64,000 nucleotides of DNA from Anseranas semipalmata. Taxonomy: Eukaryota > Chordata > Aves > Anseriformes > Anseranatidae. The stretch covers positions 867,104-931,103 of the forward strand of contig VXAA01003176.1 of assembly GCA_013399115.1 (NCBI GenBank), written 5' to 3'. The translations under genes were made by a program, and so were the position numbers. The notes beneath the pieces are model-generated. The model searched no databases, was not told the DNA's origin, and saw nothing but the letters and a program-made list of their open reading frames with translations. This document shows positions 24,877-38,437 of the stretch, piece by piece; the first letter of the stretch is position 1; the number at the start of each line of letters is the position of its first letter.

Positions 24877-27040
24877 TGTTTCAACTAGTACCGTACAGAA
24901 TGTAAAGAAATCTTCGTCATACCTCTAAGTGAAGGACCTCATCATGGAACAAAACAAGAGACAACTCCAGAGCCAGAACAGGCTTTGACGTCATTTCACA
25001 ATGGAGATGGAGCAGGAGGGAAGAAACACTATAAACATCTACTTATTTCCTCACACTATCCTACACAAATGGGCCACAATCTGCCTCAGAAAAATAACTA
25101 GTTTTACTTATTCAGGGGGTTGACATGAAGGCAAGGGATGTGAAATGTTGTGCGCTTAGACTCCCTAGGCAGAAATCCTTTTTTTTTTTTTTTTTTTTTT
25201 AAATATAGCAACTATGGTGGAAGTTATAATAAAAATGAAGTTTACTTGGAAAGTTGAGATTATTTTTCTGAAAATGAAAAGCACATGTTCTATCCCTGTA
25301 GGTCCCTGACATGTTTTTAGCTTTGGGCACTTATGAAATTAGTGGTATTAATCACATGACTCTCCAGAGATCAGTTATTTTCATCAACTAAAAGGGAATG
25401 TAAGGAAATATGTTTTCATATTTTAAGAAATGTTTCACTGAGTGAGATAATGACATGGTTTAAATAGGGCCAGGAAGAAAGTATGCTCTCACTGTGGATG
25501 CATATCCTGAATCCTGAAGGATATTTTGAAGAAGTTTAAAGTGTACAGTAAGAAAAATAAGTTTATAAAAAATGACAGCTGTATATAATGCAAATATGAA
25601 TTCTTCCTTCATTGGGGTTAAAGAGGCTGGTGGGCAAAATGATCTCAGGAATGAGCCATTTGTCTCTAAAGCTAGTATCTTGACCAGTCCATCACTTTTC
25701 CCACATGATCCCAGGCCTCCAATACATTTTGGAAAGCGAGGGAAAATGAATACTGTCATTAGTCAGAAAGATGCTCTAGATACAAGTGAAATGAGGAAGG
25801 GTTTCAAACCATAGATTTCTGGCAGGTAACCTTTTAGCTAAGTATGGATACTTGATTCATTTTGTCAGGAAGATCTAAGCCCTCAAAACCATCATTTTAA
25901 CTATGTTTCCTTTTAACACATACAGCAAGTTGTAAAGTATCTCAGCAGCCTGCAAAGTCCACACCTTTGTATAAAACTAAAATGTTAACTTCGAATATAT
26001 TATACAGTATCCTATAAAGCGTTCTCTTACTGATTTTTTGTTTTTTAAATAAATATTGTACTTGTGACTTACAAATGAATCATTAGCAGTGTCTACCTTA
26101 GCGGGTAACGTAGAACAATAAAAAGATATCAGTAAAGCCAAACAGCTGAGGTCTGTACTCCACACACCAGAGCTGGTTTGTTGGTTTTTTTTTTTTTTTT
26201 GACGGTCTTTACATCACGCAATGGACTGCATGTCCAGCTGTAGCTGGAGTGCATTATATGGGCTCCCACGTCACATCCTCCAGTCTAATTTCATCCCAAA
26301 GAGGTCCAGTGAGTGTGGTCCAAGATTGCTGTGCAATGTGAGTCCAGGCCTAGAAGTGGAGAATGAGCAAGAGATTTGTTTCCAAAGCACACTCCTGCCC
26401 CAAGCCCAGGCACTAAATATAGAAGCTCCCAGGTGTGACTTCATCTTTATTTCAGTGGTGATTATCTAATTTCATTACATTGTGTAATTAACTTGGACCT
26501 GGGGGTGATAAAAGACTCCTAGTGTTAACATACAGAAGTAACAATACTACACTGTGTTATTGTTTTTCAGGGTAGTGGTAGAATAGAATGGATTTTACAG
26601 AACTGTGACACTTGAATTCTCACCAATGATGGTACCATGTATCATCAATATATGACTTGGGGAAAAAAATAGCTACCAGAATAAAGAAAAAAAATGTGAT
26701 TTTTGTGTTTGAACCTTTGGTCTTAGTTTCTCATTTACAACGTTAGTTTCCCATATTTTATATTGACAGGCTATTTACACACGTGGAAAATGCACATTCT
26801 TTAGTTATGTTTTTGTTTTAAGTTCCTAACAAACGTATGTACAGTTTCGTTACCCTTATACAGACAGCCTGTTTTGCCATTTTTAAGTTAACATATGTAC
26901 ATGTAGGAGACAGAAGAAGTATGTTATTAATAAAGATATTCAAAGAGCACTTTGCATTGTATTCAAAAGGTGTATGTGATTGTGAACACCAGGAAAGAGT
27001 AAAAGAAAAATTACTGCATAATTAAGCAAGCTTTTAGGTT
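24877..27040. other. No supported gene; homopolymers only
   Basis: Contains poly-T at 25178-25200 and 26187-26201. An 80-codon plus-strand frame at 25572-25814 has a balanced, hydrophilic composition, but it has no acceptor and follows a stop closely. I do not call it a gene. Confidence 0.5.
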
Positions 27041-27059
27041 TAACAAGTGTGTATTTGAA

Positions 27060-27400
27060 AAATGAGGAACTCATTAAATGGAGATTGAAAATCTCAATAA
27101 GCTGATAGGGAAAGATTGAAATGGAAAAAAAGAACTGATTACAAAAAGGTGTGTCCCAGAAGTAGAAAGTGGAAGGAAGAAATAAAAGTAACTATAAAAC
27201 AAGTTCAGTTAGACTGTGTGGAAGAAGTTAAAAGAAAATATTTAGCCAATTTAGTAAAAAGAGAATAAGAAAAAAGAACTGGAACATCTTTATCAGTAAA
27301 AACAGCCCAGAGCCTAAAGCTAATTGAGGTTTATGACTTGAATTTAAATGAACACTTTGCATCACTTTTCCATAAGGATTATGGTGTCCAATGCAGTGTC
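27060..27400 (+). mobile_element. Possible old CR1 ORF2 fragment (linker before RT)
   Basis: The plus strand, with interruptions, reads KRE-x-EKR followed by LNLNEHFASLFHK. This resembles the segment just before the CR1 reverse transcriptase, where the family typically has LNxFFASVF. Substitutions are heavy and no termini are visible. If correct it is a fossil internal piece of a CR1 in plus orientation. Confidence 0.38.
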
Positions 27401-27479
27401 AAAGGTACCAGGGCTAATAAAAACTGAAATTGCATTAACTGTGAGATCAAAACTCAGAGGATGTTACATCTCCTGGCTA

Positions 27480-27870
27480 CATCACAATCTCCATTCCCAG
27501 ACACTAGGACAGCATAGAGATGACAAACACTTATCACTGCTAGGTTGGCATGAAACGGAGTTTCACACAGTCTGGTCTTGGTATCAGGGCCTTGAAAGCA
27601 TCCCACCTCTGGGAGGTCCAACTGCCCACATTCAGGGCCAGCTTAGAGACAGCACATCTGAGGGCTGACCCCTTTCCTTTGGTGACCTTGGGCAGCCCAG
27701 CAACCACTGTGCTGTCTGACCCTGGTTGCCCACACCAGACCTGCTTGCCTCAGTTGCATACAGTGGGACTTGGCCCTTACAAGAAGGCCATTTACTCTGC
27801 TGGCTCCCACTCTCTTGCAGAGCAGCCAGTCCCCACTGCTCCCCAACATTTGGCAACAATACTCTAACAC
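27480..27870. other. GC-richer island of unknown origin
   Basis: About 400 bases are richer in G+C than the flanks and open in several frames on both strands (82-107 codons). None shows a motif that I recognise. Overlapping open frames follow from the low stop-codon density of GC-rich sequence. Confidence 0.4.
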
Positions 27871-28689
27871 TTCAGTGTTTGCCAAAAAAATACAAACAAT
27901 TACTAATGAAATTTGCTGATTATCAACACAGGATGGATGCAAAGAAGGTGAACTTAAAGACTGCACTAAAATAAATAGTAACAGAATAATAAAGTATAAA
28001 AATATGTAATTGCTACTTCATATCAAGAACCTTTTTCAAAAACTAGTGAGCTCCCTCAAAATTTCTAAGGAAGTTGATGACTTTCATGGATTGTTTGGTC
28101 TCAAAGACCAGGACAGTATGTTATGCAGCTGCATAAGTTCAGCCCCAAATTAATTACAGCAGTTTATAGTCCAAGTAGGTGCCCTTTTGGAATATTTTCA
28201 CAAACTGATCATCAGCAGTCAAGAAAGCTTAATTCATATCTGAGACAGTACAGCAAATAGCTAGCAAGATGATCAAAGCAGCATAAATCCTGTTATACTA
28301 CAAGACGTGAAGGAATTTGGATTTTTTTTTTAAGCTCAAATATAACATTGAAGGAAAACATGGACTGATTTCTATTATTATAAATGACAAACGTCAGAGC
28401 CTTTTAAGTCCAGTTATGTGGGGAAAAAAATGGGTATACACTGGTTATGAATAAATCACAGCTGTTAGCATGCTGAGGTGTCTTGCTGGAATTCTCTCAT
28501 TGCCTGCGTTTTGCCCCAGCTTTGGTCTGCAGAATACGTACTGCTGACATACTGCTAAAGGGCGTTAGGAACTCCATAAGGATGAGCGTTCTAACGCAAG
28601 ATGAAGTCTGGAACTACAGTGATGTAACAGATTCAGAAACCACAGTCAGACTTGTCTGTTGAACAGGACCTTTGCCCTGCTACAGAAAT

Positions 28690-30370
28690 GTTCTCTCCTT
28701 TACCTTCATCCTGAATCTCCCAAAAGCCACTCTGTGGCTGTTTCTCTTTGCTTTGCCATCTGCCACCACTAAGAGGAGTTTGGCTTCCCTCTCTTCACAA
28801 CTCCCCTTCATGTCAGCTGCTATTAGCTTGCCCCTACAGGCAGCTGCTCACCAGACTCCCTCAGCCTTTCCTTGTAGATCATGGGCTCTAGGCACCTGAC
28901 CCTTGTGACAGTCCTCTGCTGGAGCTCCACATCACTCTTGAAGTGGGGGCTCAAAAACTGGCTTTGTGTAATATTCCAGCCTCGCCCACGCTAAGGAATA
29001 GATAAGAATAAGTTCTCTTGTTCTGCTGGTCCTGTTGTCTCCTAACAGAGCTCAGGATGCAATTTGCCTTATTCGTGACAAGAGGGCACTGTTGGCTGCT
29101 GTTTAACGCGCCTACCATTAAGTGCCAGGGCCTGTTCAACAGTGTCGCTGCTCAGTTGACTTCCAGCCTGAGCTGCAGAGTTATATCACTGCATGTGTAA
29201 AAGTTTGTAGTTCTCCCTGTTGAGGTTTCTCTTAGGTTTTGAGAAATGTGAGAACCGAGCTTTCTCCTACCCATTATATCAACTCACACCACAAATTATA
29301 GCATCCATAAATTTTTTGAGAATATATTCAGTCTCATCTTTGGGGTCATTTAAGGATGAACAATATAGGCTCCAGAATTGATTCTTTGGGTACTCCACTG
29401 AATACTGCAGCCAAGGAGATGTCAAGGCTAATGACTACCCTTTGAGGTTGGAAGTCTTTGAATCTTTAAAACACTATGTTTCTCCAGCCCGTACTTCCTC
29501 AGCTAAGCACGTTGTCCAAGACAGTGTCCAAAAACCTTGCTAAAGATATTACATTGTTTCTCCTTTTTCCACATAATCAGTCATTTCTCTGAAGATCATT
29601 AGGTTGGTTGAGTATGAGTTGCCCTCCTCAAATCCACAATGAGTGGTCCTGTTCTTGGTCCTTCATGTGTTTGAAAATGGATTCATAAAGATGTGCTGCT
29701 TGATGTTTCCAGGAGATAACATGAGTTGGAGCAACTATAGTTCTCCAGATATTGCCTTTCTTAGAAGTGATGGTATAACATTAACCTCTTCCTAGTCATC
29801 AGATCTCTCCCTCAACAGCTTGATTGTTTTGTGGATGACAATCTCATAGCCACTCTTTCAACATGCTCATCTAAACTCAATGTGAATACTTCCAGCTTCC
29901 TTAAGTAGTCTCTAACCTGCTATTTCCACAGTGTTGGCTGCCCCTCTGCTTCCCAAATCATGCATCTACATGCAGAGGTCTAGAAAAAGGCTTTGCCTGT
30001 GAAGACTGAGGTTAAAATAAAAAAAAAAAGTTTAGTATTTTAGCCTTTACTGTACAAACTATCCCCACCCCCCCCCCCCCCCAAGTCAGCAACGGACCCA
30101 CAAAATCCTTTTGTATCGTATATGGAGAAACCATTCCTGTCACATTAGCTACCTACACCAGCTTTAGCTCAAGGTGGACTTACTGCGCTAAAACTAGAAT
30201 TAATAATCTTTCCTTATTTTGTCCTTACATGCCCAGGTAATTTTTATACTCATCGACTGTCCTTGTTGCCACTTCTTCCATACAGTCTTCTTGCATTTTA
30301 GTTCATTAAATAGCTTCTTTGTTAGTCAAGTGGGCCTTCTGTCAAAATTCTTCATCTTTCTGAGCATCTG
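28690..30370 (-). mobile_element. Long decayed CR1 relic with reverse-transcriptase segments
   Basis: The minus strand, in broken frames, preserves the order of CR1 ORF2 reverse-transcriptase words. From 5' to 3' on that strand these are GFEEGNSYSTNL (near 29590-29640; typical form G-F-x-x-G-R-S-C-L-T-N-L), ARFLDTV (near 29520; KAFDTV), SGVPKESIL (near 29390; SGVPQGSVLG) and SSQQCPLVTNKANCIL (near 29050-29120; SQQCAxVAKKANGIL). The element is riddled with stops and indels and so is an old, inactive insertion. It is much longer than the other copies in the window. Poly-C at 30068-30082 lies inside it. Confidence 0.8.
30068..30082. repeat. Poly-C run
   Basis: Fifteen C in a row, preceded by a further CCCC separated by one A. 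Confidence 0.95.
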
Positions 30371-33300
30371 GAGACTAAGATCTTCAGTGATTAAAAAAAA
30401 AAGAAAAACCAAAGAGATTCTTTCTGTGGTAATCTCACAGAGGACTCTAGTAGGAATTCCCTAATCAATCCAAAATCCATGTCCCAGAATTGCAGAGACC
30501 CAAATCCAATGCTTATCTCCCCAGACACTATTTGGATCAGGCACTTGGTTATTTTGTGATTGCTACAGTCAAACCTGACATCAGGCCTAAATTCACCATT
30601 GATATTTTCCCTGCATGTATCTGCTAGAATAACCCATTGCAAATGCTAGAGGGACCAGCATGGGTAATAGAAAATCATCATGAGCAGTCTATAAAGTAAT
30701 AGATTACACAGGCTAGGTTGTTACACTGTATGACTATGTCAATATAAAAACACTAAGTATTTCAGAAGTATTTTTGCTTTGTTGGGCATTAATACAGTTC
30801 AAAAAAAAAAAAAAAAAAAAAAAAAATGCTGTCAAAATTTTTTTCAAAANCCACAGATACATTATGAAAAATGTTAAGTTGCAGAATCAAGTGATCCAAA
30901 GATTGAACTTTGGATTTTAAAAGATTTCTCTGGGAATTTAAATAAGGACTTGGTATCAAAAATTGAACAAAATAAAAATATACATAAATCATGCACACAG
31001 CTAGAGTTGTGCTTTAATCTCAGCATTCTTGCAACTTTACTTTTCCTTAGTCTCCTTGCGTATTTGACCTGTAGCTAGATAAAATATCTAATTTTGCTTT
31101 CCAGGCCTCTGTTACTTGATGAATTAAAGTTTGTTGGCTCCTAAATAACAATAATGTTCTACGGAACAGCATACCATGACTGTAAGGTAACATTAAACTG
31201 CACAAGTGAATTTCAGTCATTACAGGTACAGATAAAATCTGAAACTATTACTAAACCAAAAGACCACCCCGAAGATAAATGCAACATGAAGCATGCTGAT
31301 ATTGGATGTTTTGAGATATTGATCTAGAACTGAAGTGTATTTATAAGGCTGAAGTATTTCCACGTGCAGTAAAGTAACAGGAAACTGACCACTGATCTTA
31401 GGAAACCTAGGGTCCTTTGTTACCTAAAAGGTAACAAATTTGCATCCTTTGCTAGTTTTATCCTTTTCCTCCATGCTGTAACCACACTGAGATTGAGCCA
31501 GGTTTAGAGAAACAGAAGAGTGACCATTCTCTGAAATAGTGGGAGTTTTGAAGAGGTGATGGCTGAAGTGATCATCAACACTCTCTGAATTTGCAGAAAA
31601 GGCAGTAGGGCAGTAACATAGTATGGGGAAAAGAATGAAGGCAGAAGAATGAAAGCATGAGCAATCAAAAAGAATTAATTGCAAATAAAGACACAGGACC
31701 ATTTCTTCTGTTTTGTGCTATAAATTGAGACAAAGATCAGCAGTACTTCAGGTTACTTTGAACAAGACTGTATTAATTTTTGTTAGTCATCCAGAACCTC
31801 TTTTGGGCCTAGTAAATGTGCCATTTGAAATTCAGCCTCAGCTCTGCATAAAGTCTAAGAACTTACGTTTTGAATTTAACATGTTAGAAAGGCCAGGTAA
31901 GACTCTTTTCTAGGGAAAATTTTACACCAAATCATTTCTCAAGCAAAAACTTCCATGTAAAGGTCTATCTTTGACTTCCTCTCACTCTAACATATGTTGA
32001 AGAAGTGTATATGGAGTGTAGCTTAGCAAATACGAAAAAATGTAGAAGCTCACTAATCTAAATTTGTATATGCTTTTTCTTGGAATATGTCTGGAACAGA
32101 CAGTTGCCTTTCTTATCAACTAAATTTATAAGTAAGAATTCTGGAGAGTTCTGTGGTCTACCTACTCTCATTCTACTCTTAAAGTCATTCAGCTGAAAAC
32201 AAGCAAAGATTATTTCCTAGATTGCAGTATTTGGCAGGTAGCAACTACCTCCGAGAAATCGCATTTTGCTGATATATTATAGCAATAACTCACTAGGGCA
32301 AAACTATTCAAGCATCACTCTGGAGACAGCTATTCCATATGGCCTTTTTGTTATTGCTGTTTAACATTCACATTTTTTCATGAGAGGTAGATGGAAAAAT
32401 ACAGAAAGCACATTTGTCTAGTCACAAAGTGTCATTCCTTCAAGACCTTTTTAGTATTTTTTGATTTTTTTTTTTCAGTACAACTGTGCTTCTTATGACA
32501 AAATATGTATTGTAATAATGAGACAACTGGGCACTGAAGAAGGCACAAAGATGAAAGTGGTACCAACAACAGAGTTATATTTGATGCATGTGCGTGCAGA
32601 GTGCAAATAAGATTTTCTGGAATAAGAAGAGCAGAATCCTACAGTCGTAGTTAAAATGACTGAAAGCTGAAAGTGCCTTTTTTTTTTTTTTTTCTTCCTC
32701 TGGTTAATGACTTCTCTCTTGTTTTCTTTAGTTTATGCTAAGTACAATAGGATTAGCTCCTAAGCAAGAGAAATGCATTTTCTTTGAAAAGGCAATAGGA
32801 CTAGTGGTAAAAGGTGGGGAAATTTTTTTTTTCCCGATCTTCATGATGCTCTCCTTGTCAAATAAAGCACTTTAAAATCAAAAATCACAGCTCATATTCA
32901 AGTCATTTAACCTTATTAACCACCTCATTTTAACACCCATACAAGCTGTATGGGTAATGTTCTACGTTGTTGTCAGTAACTGTTAGTCCCAGGTATCCTT
33001 CCTTTTCAAAACCCATTATTTCAGTAGCCAATATCAGGACAGAAACAGGGCAAGAATGGGCACAGCCGTGACCAATAATTTTATTCACTTTTTATAACAC
33101 ACAATAATCAATTCTTTCCTAGAAACTAACCTTGTTGGTGCAGAATAGCATCATCAACACTGTGACTCAGGTGCTGCCCCAGTAACACCTTTTTCAAGGG
33201 ATTGTGGTCCTGCTGTGTTCCATTTTCAGAGCTTCTAGTAAAATACCATGACCAACCGCTAAAAGTTTAGGAAAAAAAGCACGCAAGATGGAGCAATCTA

Positions 33301-36300
33301 ATCATAGATTAACTTGCTATTAATAGTCCTCTCCCAAAAATGCCTTATACCCGCTAAAAATGTGTACCATTTATGGGATCCTGAAGCCACTAGCTAAAAA
33401 ATATTACAGCCCTGGGGGAAAAATACATTTTCCATACCATTATTCCTGAGGACTTCCAAAATTTATCACTCGAGTCAGGAAAAAAATACACTGTATAAGC
33501 CTCCTGCACAAATATAAACTGCTATAGATAGGACATATATACAGAGTAAGTGCACTCTGCTATTCCTTCAATAAAGATACAGTGCTTTTCACCTTCATAA
33601 ATCTTCTTGGGTAGCAACAAGATATAACAGAGTTATTCTGCCAGACATAGAAATAGCGTGAGGACTGAAAATCTATGCATTCCTTAATTTATGATCTGCT
33701 GCCTAGCAGCCGTCTGGGTGCTCCAAGAAGATACTTCTGTCTGTAGGTACTTTGTAACTTCAGAAAGATTCCTTGAACCTCATAAAAAGTTTGAGTGGCT
33801 GCCCCTCAGAAAGAAGTATTTTCTTTTGGGTATTTGCATGTTCTCATCTTCAGGATTTTCCTTCTCTTGTTTAAGAGATATTTAGCATGAGATGTATAGA
33901 CAACTGCTCATACACATTTTTCTTGCTGGGATTTCACAGCAAATGGAGTAGGAAAATAAGCCCTTGGTATGTTATTTAAATTGGCTTTCCCCCTCCCTCC
34001 GTGGTGACTTTTCAAAGCTTGCGTGGGATCTTGTGAGATATGAGAAAAATCTGCAAAGCAACATAATGATTCATTACGGAAAACAGAAGAGAGTCCATTC
34101 TGCATAGATGAAGAAAATGGAATACTTCAGCTTTCAACAAGTACTTCACACACATTTTTAACCAGTGTTTCTTAAACCAACTATCCCAATTCTTCACCAC
34201 TCTAAACATAAACTAACAACAGTGCTCCCAGCATACCTAGGTTTTAGTACTTGCTAAGTTCAAGGAGTATGTAGCAATGATTTTTTTTTTTAAAAAACAT
34301 TTACTGAGCCACCTATAATAACTGCAACTTTTCCAAAATTATCACCTGACCATAAGTCAGAAAATAAGAAAACAGTTCTGTCTCCTATCTCCATGAGGAC
34401 AGAAGGGTAGGAGGAAGTCATTAAGTTCAAAGTGATCACCTTTAAAGCTGTGTTATCTAGTATATAGCAGAAGGCACTTGAAAAGTACCAGAAGGGTATT
34501 TCAAAAGGAGGTAAAAATGAGAAGTGATGGCCCAAAGGTACTGGGTTTTAATGACAAGGAACTGACCAAAGTCATGACCTTGTTCGATAGGAATCACGGG
34601 AACTCTTACAGACATGCTGTGTAAAACAAGAAGTTGTGCATCAGACTGCCCTTCTATCCAGAACAGATGCTAACACAGATAACCCCATATTAAGGTTTTC
34701 TTCAGATTCACTTCTCACAGGATGCATGTACACGCACACACATAATCACACATGGAACCCCTTCTGAGCTCACAAGTGTCCTTACAGATTCACATGAGAA
34801 TGTCTGAACAACCTGAACCTCAGGATATTTTACATCTTTGCAACGGATGAAAGGAGAAAAGGATGTAGTTCTCCACCTCGGAGCACAAAGTATCAGCAGA
34901 GAAGGCAAAGGAACATTTTGTGACTTTTTTTTTTTTTTTTTTTTAATAGAACAGGGTGAGAAGGAATCAACTTATGCTTTTTTTTTTTTTTTTTTCCCCC
35001 AAACCCCAAAGGGGTTTTGGAATTGATCCATCTTGATCTCAGTCCCCTGGAATATATGACATTCTTAAGACTCTGTATGCATACTATATGACATTTGGAT
35101 ATGGCCACAGCTGAAACACACACTAGGGAAAGAGACCATCTCCATCTTCTTTCCCACCATTCCACTTAAAATTCACTTTTCTACTAAATCTAACAGAAAT
35201 CAGGAGCCCTGACATTGTCTCCTTACCTCTTCACGTCCTAATCAGAGGATTTTTCTTACCAGTGCTTTTAGGACAAGAATAACCATAACAGGCTACCTGA
35301 CGGGGCAGAGGGGAGATGCGGAGCAGGCTTCACTGCTCACTCCAGCACATGGACATGGAAGTCATGCAGGCACGCTCCCCACAGCACAGGCTGCTCTCCT
35401 CATCAGCGCAGCTCATGTGCAAAGATCTAACGAGCCAAGATGTCCCATACTCTTTCCACAGGCAGACAAAGATCTCTTCCCATGTATGCATTTGGCAGTA
35501 ACCACAGCTGTAAAGTGGATATTATGATTTTCCACAGCCTGTTTAACAGAGGTTTCCTATCACTTCATATGGATAAAAGGACATTTAGAAGTAAATGGAC
35601 ATATGAAAGGAAAGCTAGGAGCAGATGATAAAAATTGTCTCAGCATATGTTCCTAGAATGCAGCAACCTTTTAGTCTCTGCAAAGATAAAAATGAGTCAG
35701 AATTCCTAGATGAGGGTTGTTTTTTTTTTTAATAGAAGGAAAGAAAATGTTGTTACAACAAATATTTAGCACACTGCTGCAATGCACTTAAATTTCTATG
35801 AATGCTCAGTTTTAATGCACACAAAGAACGCCTGCAGTCATTTGGATACAAGCCTAATCAATTCCAAAACATTAAAGATGCATATACATTTTTTCTTTCC
35901 ACTTCGAGCTACAAATTCTTCTGCGTATGCTTATGGGCTCTACAAAACAAGGCTGCACAGTTTCTCTCACGCACAACATACTTCAAACCTGGTGTTAATC
36001 AGACAAAGATTTGCATCAGTTGTGAGCCTTTGTTCCCAGCACTTTCAGCTCCATTAAAATGAAAAATGATGTGAGCATGTGCAGTTCCTGACATTGATAA
36101 TGTTTTACAGTTATCACACATCAAAATAGATGCCAGGCACAATTGTGTTTAAGAACTACTGAATTATTTTCTAGATAAGGTAGAGTGACAGCTAGTATAA
36201 ATAACTCATTATTTACATATCTGTCTGACATTGTGATTTTGATTTAGCAAGTTAAAATTCCATTACAGATAGACTTTTTCCCCCACATTGCATTACTCTA

Positions 36301-38437
36301 GTATTTTAGCAGAACAATAGATTCCACACTTCAAAGGAATCAGTAGTAAAAAGCTGCATACACTGAAACGGAAATGACTATTGAAACAAAGCGGATCAGG
36401 TCTGCAACATCACTGTGCTGATAAAGACTGTCCCATATTTCAATGGCACTTTCTACTGAAGAATGGAGATACAGTGAAGAGGAGGAGAACAAGCAGTTCT
36501 CGTGGCAAAGAACCATAGAGCACAGGGAATAAGAACGTACATAGGGTTGGTAAAGAAATAAAGGAGGTAATGGGAGACAAAAATAGGCAGAAGCTTGGTG
36601 AAGAAATTAGACAAGCAATAAGACCCACTACAAAACAATGGAGAAAGAAAAAGAGTGAGGAAGAGGGTGAAAAGATAGTCCAGAGAAAAGGAAATGAGAA
36701 AACAGAGGAAATAAATGAGCAATTGGAAAATGACAGGGGGGGAAAAGGCACAGAACAAGTAAGATTAAAAAAAAGAAACAAGAAGGAATGAGAGGAGTGA
36801 GGAGGGGAAACAAGCTATCAGTACAAAGTGGAGAGGCACAAGAACTGAGACGGGTACAGAAGGCAGGCTAGATATACAAAGACTGTGGAAAGAAGGTAGA
36901 TACTTAGCAAGAAGTCAAGGAAAATAAAGAGAAGAAATGTGGAGGCGACTACTGAAAAGACAGTGGTAACAGTGGTCTGAGTGGTCCTAAACTTGATTTC
37001 AGATTTTGCTTTAGGCTTCTGCATCTTCACTGTTGCACCCCCACACCTTTTCCAGTCTAGAAATTGTAGATGTAGCCTGACCAATGTGCTTGTATCTGAA
37101 TGGATATAAGACACTTCACATGACAGCTAACAGGACGGCTACAAGCAAATGCACACCAATTCCTTTCTCTCTAACAAGAGAAGATTTAGATATTTCAACT
37201 CTAGTACGAACAAGCTGTTCTCTACATTCAAAAGCAAAGAAAAGAGTCAAGACAGATTCTACTCTGGTCACCAAGTCACACTTCCATTAAATAGTCTGTT
37301 AGTATCTTCTGAGGTTATCCATCCAACATATTCAGTGTTTAAATCAAACTCACATTTTGTAACTTTTACACAACCAGAATTCACCACCACAAAGCTGCAT
37401 ATTCAAAGCATGTATGTGTCAAATTTGGAGGCTACTTGGGAAAATTACAATCAAAATGAAGGAATAATACCCCTCCAAGAGAATGACCACATCTTCATCT
37501 ATTAAAAGATATAACAGCATAAAAATGTTCTATGTCCCCTGTGGAGGAATTATGAGATGTTAAAACAATTGGTTACAATTAGACATGTCAAACCATAAGG
37601 TTATTCATTTCTCATTACAGCCTATATGTTGCCTTCACTTTTAATTAAAATTTTATCCCTGCAACTGGCTTAGCATGGTATTGCTTGTAGGATTTGTAAT
37701 AACTCATCTCTTGATTTGTGTTCTAAGATGTGCCTCGTGTGGTTATATTAACAAATTGCTCTGTCATTATAGCTCACATTTTAGGATGCAAAACCATGGG
37801 GCTTTCAGCATGGTACAATTGATTTAATACATTGTAATAGTTTGTAAGTGGCCTCTTATTGTCCATTTACTAGGAAGTTTAATGTGAAAATGAGCTATGC
37901 TGTGGCATAAGAGCAGCTTGCTCAGGGTGCCCCTCAGGATACTCTCATCTTCCCCCACACCACTCTGCTTCCAAGCACTCCTCCTTCTCCATACCTCTTT
38001 GTAGGTGCACAGCCTACTGTTTGCCAGCCTTATTGAAGGCTAACATTTATTCATCGTCCTTAACCTCTCATTGGAGTGCTCCGGTTTGTTTAACCTTTGT
38101 TGGTCATTCTGCTAGGTGTGTGTTTCTGACCCAAATGCTGAAGTGTGTGTTCAACTTAATGCACTTAACTATTAGGTATTTTGGCTGGGCAGGCGTGTAG
38201 AAAAAGAGCTTTACTGAATAGGGATTAATCTGTGCACACACTTAGAACTAAGCACCTCATGGAATCAAATCATCTACTATATTGTAAAAGGATTTTTATG
38301 GAATTTGATGGCAATTTATTATGAGATATTAAATATGACAGGTAGGCCTTGTGTTGCATGTGATAAGAATATGTCATCCTGGTTTATACTTAATATGGTG
38401 AAAGCATATTGCTGACTTAACTTTAGGGCTGAAGACA
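30371..38437. other. 8 kb with no supported gene
   Basis: Holds poly-A at 30799-30826 next to a single N at 30850, poly-T at 32679-32695, paired poly-T runs at 34925-34944 and 34978-34995, and a purine-rich stretch at about 36470-36960. Open frames up to 118 codons (37149-37505, plus) lack splice or domain support. Confidence 0.5.
36470..36960 (+). repeat. Purine-rich (GA-rich) stretch
   Basis: The plus strand is dominated by A and G over about 500 bases, with AAGAAA, GAGGA and GGAGA words and little pyrimidine. This produces a 73-codon Lys/Glu-rich frame on one strand and overlapping Phe/Ser/Leu/Pro-rich frames on the other. All of these follow from composition and are not genes. Confidence 0.75.

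Noticed and set aside
25572..25814. 80-codon plus-strand frame with a balanced, protein-like composition
   Set aside because: No usable acceptor precedes it, it starts right after a stop, and frames of this length are common here by chance. The opposite strand is open for 99 codons as well.
36440..36813. Overlapping 61-113-codon hydrophobic frames on the minus strand
   Set aside because: They are the complement of a purine-rich stretch; the Phe/Ser/Leu/Pro content follows from composition, not from a membrane protein.
37149..37505. 118-codon plus-strand frame
   Set aside because: No splice support or motif, and two or three frames of this size are expected by chance in the window.
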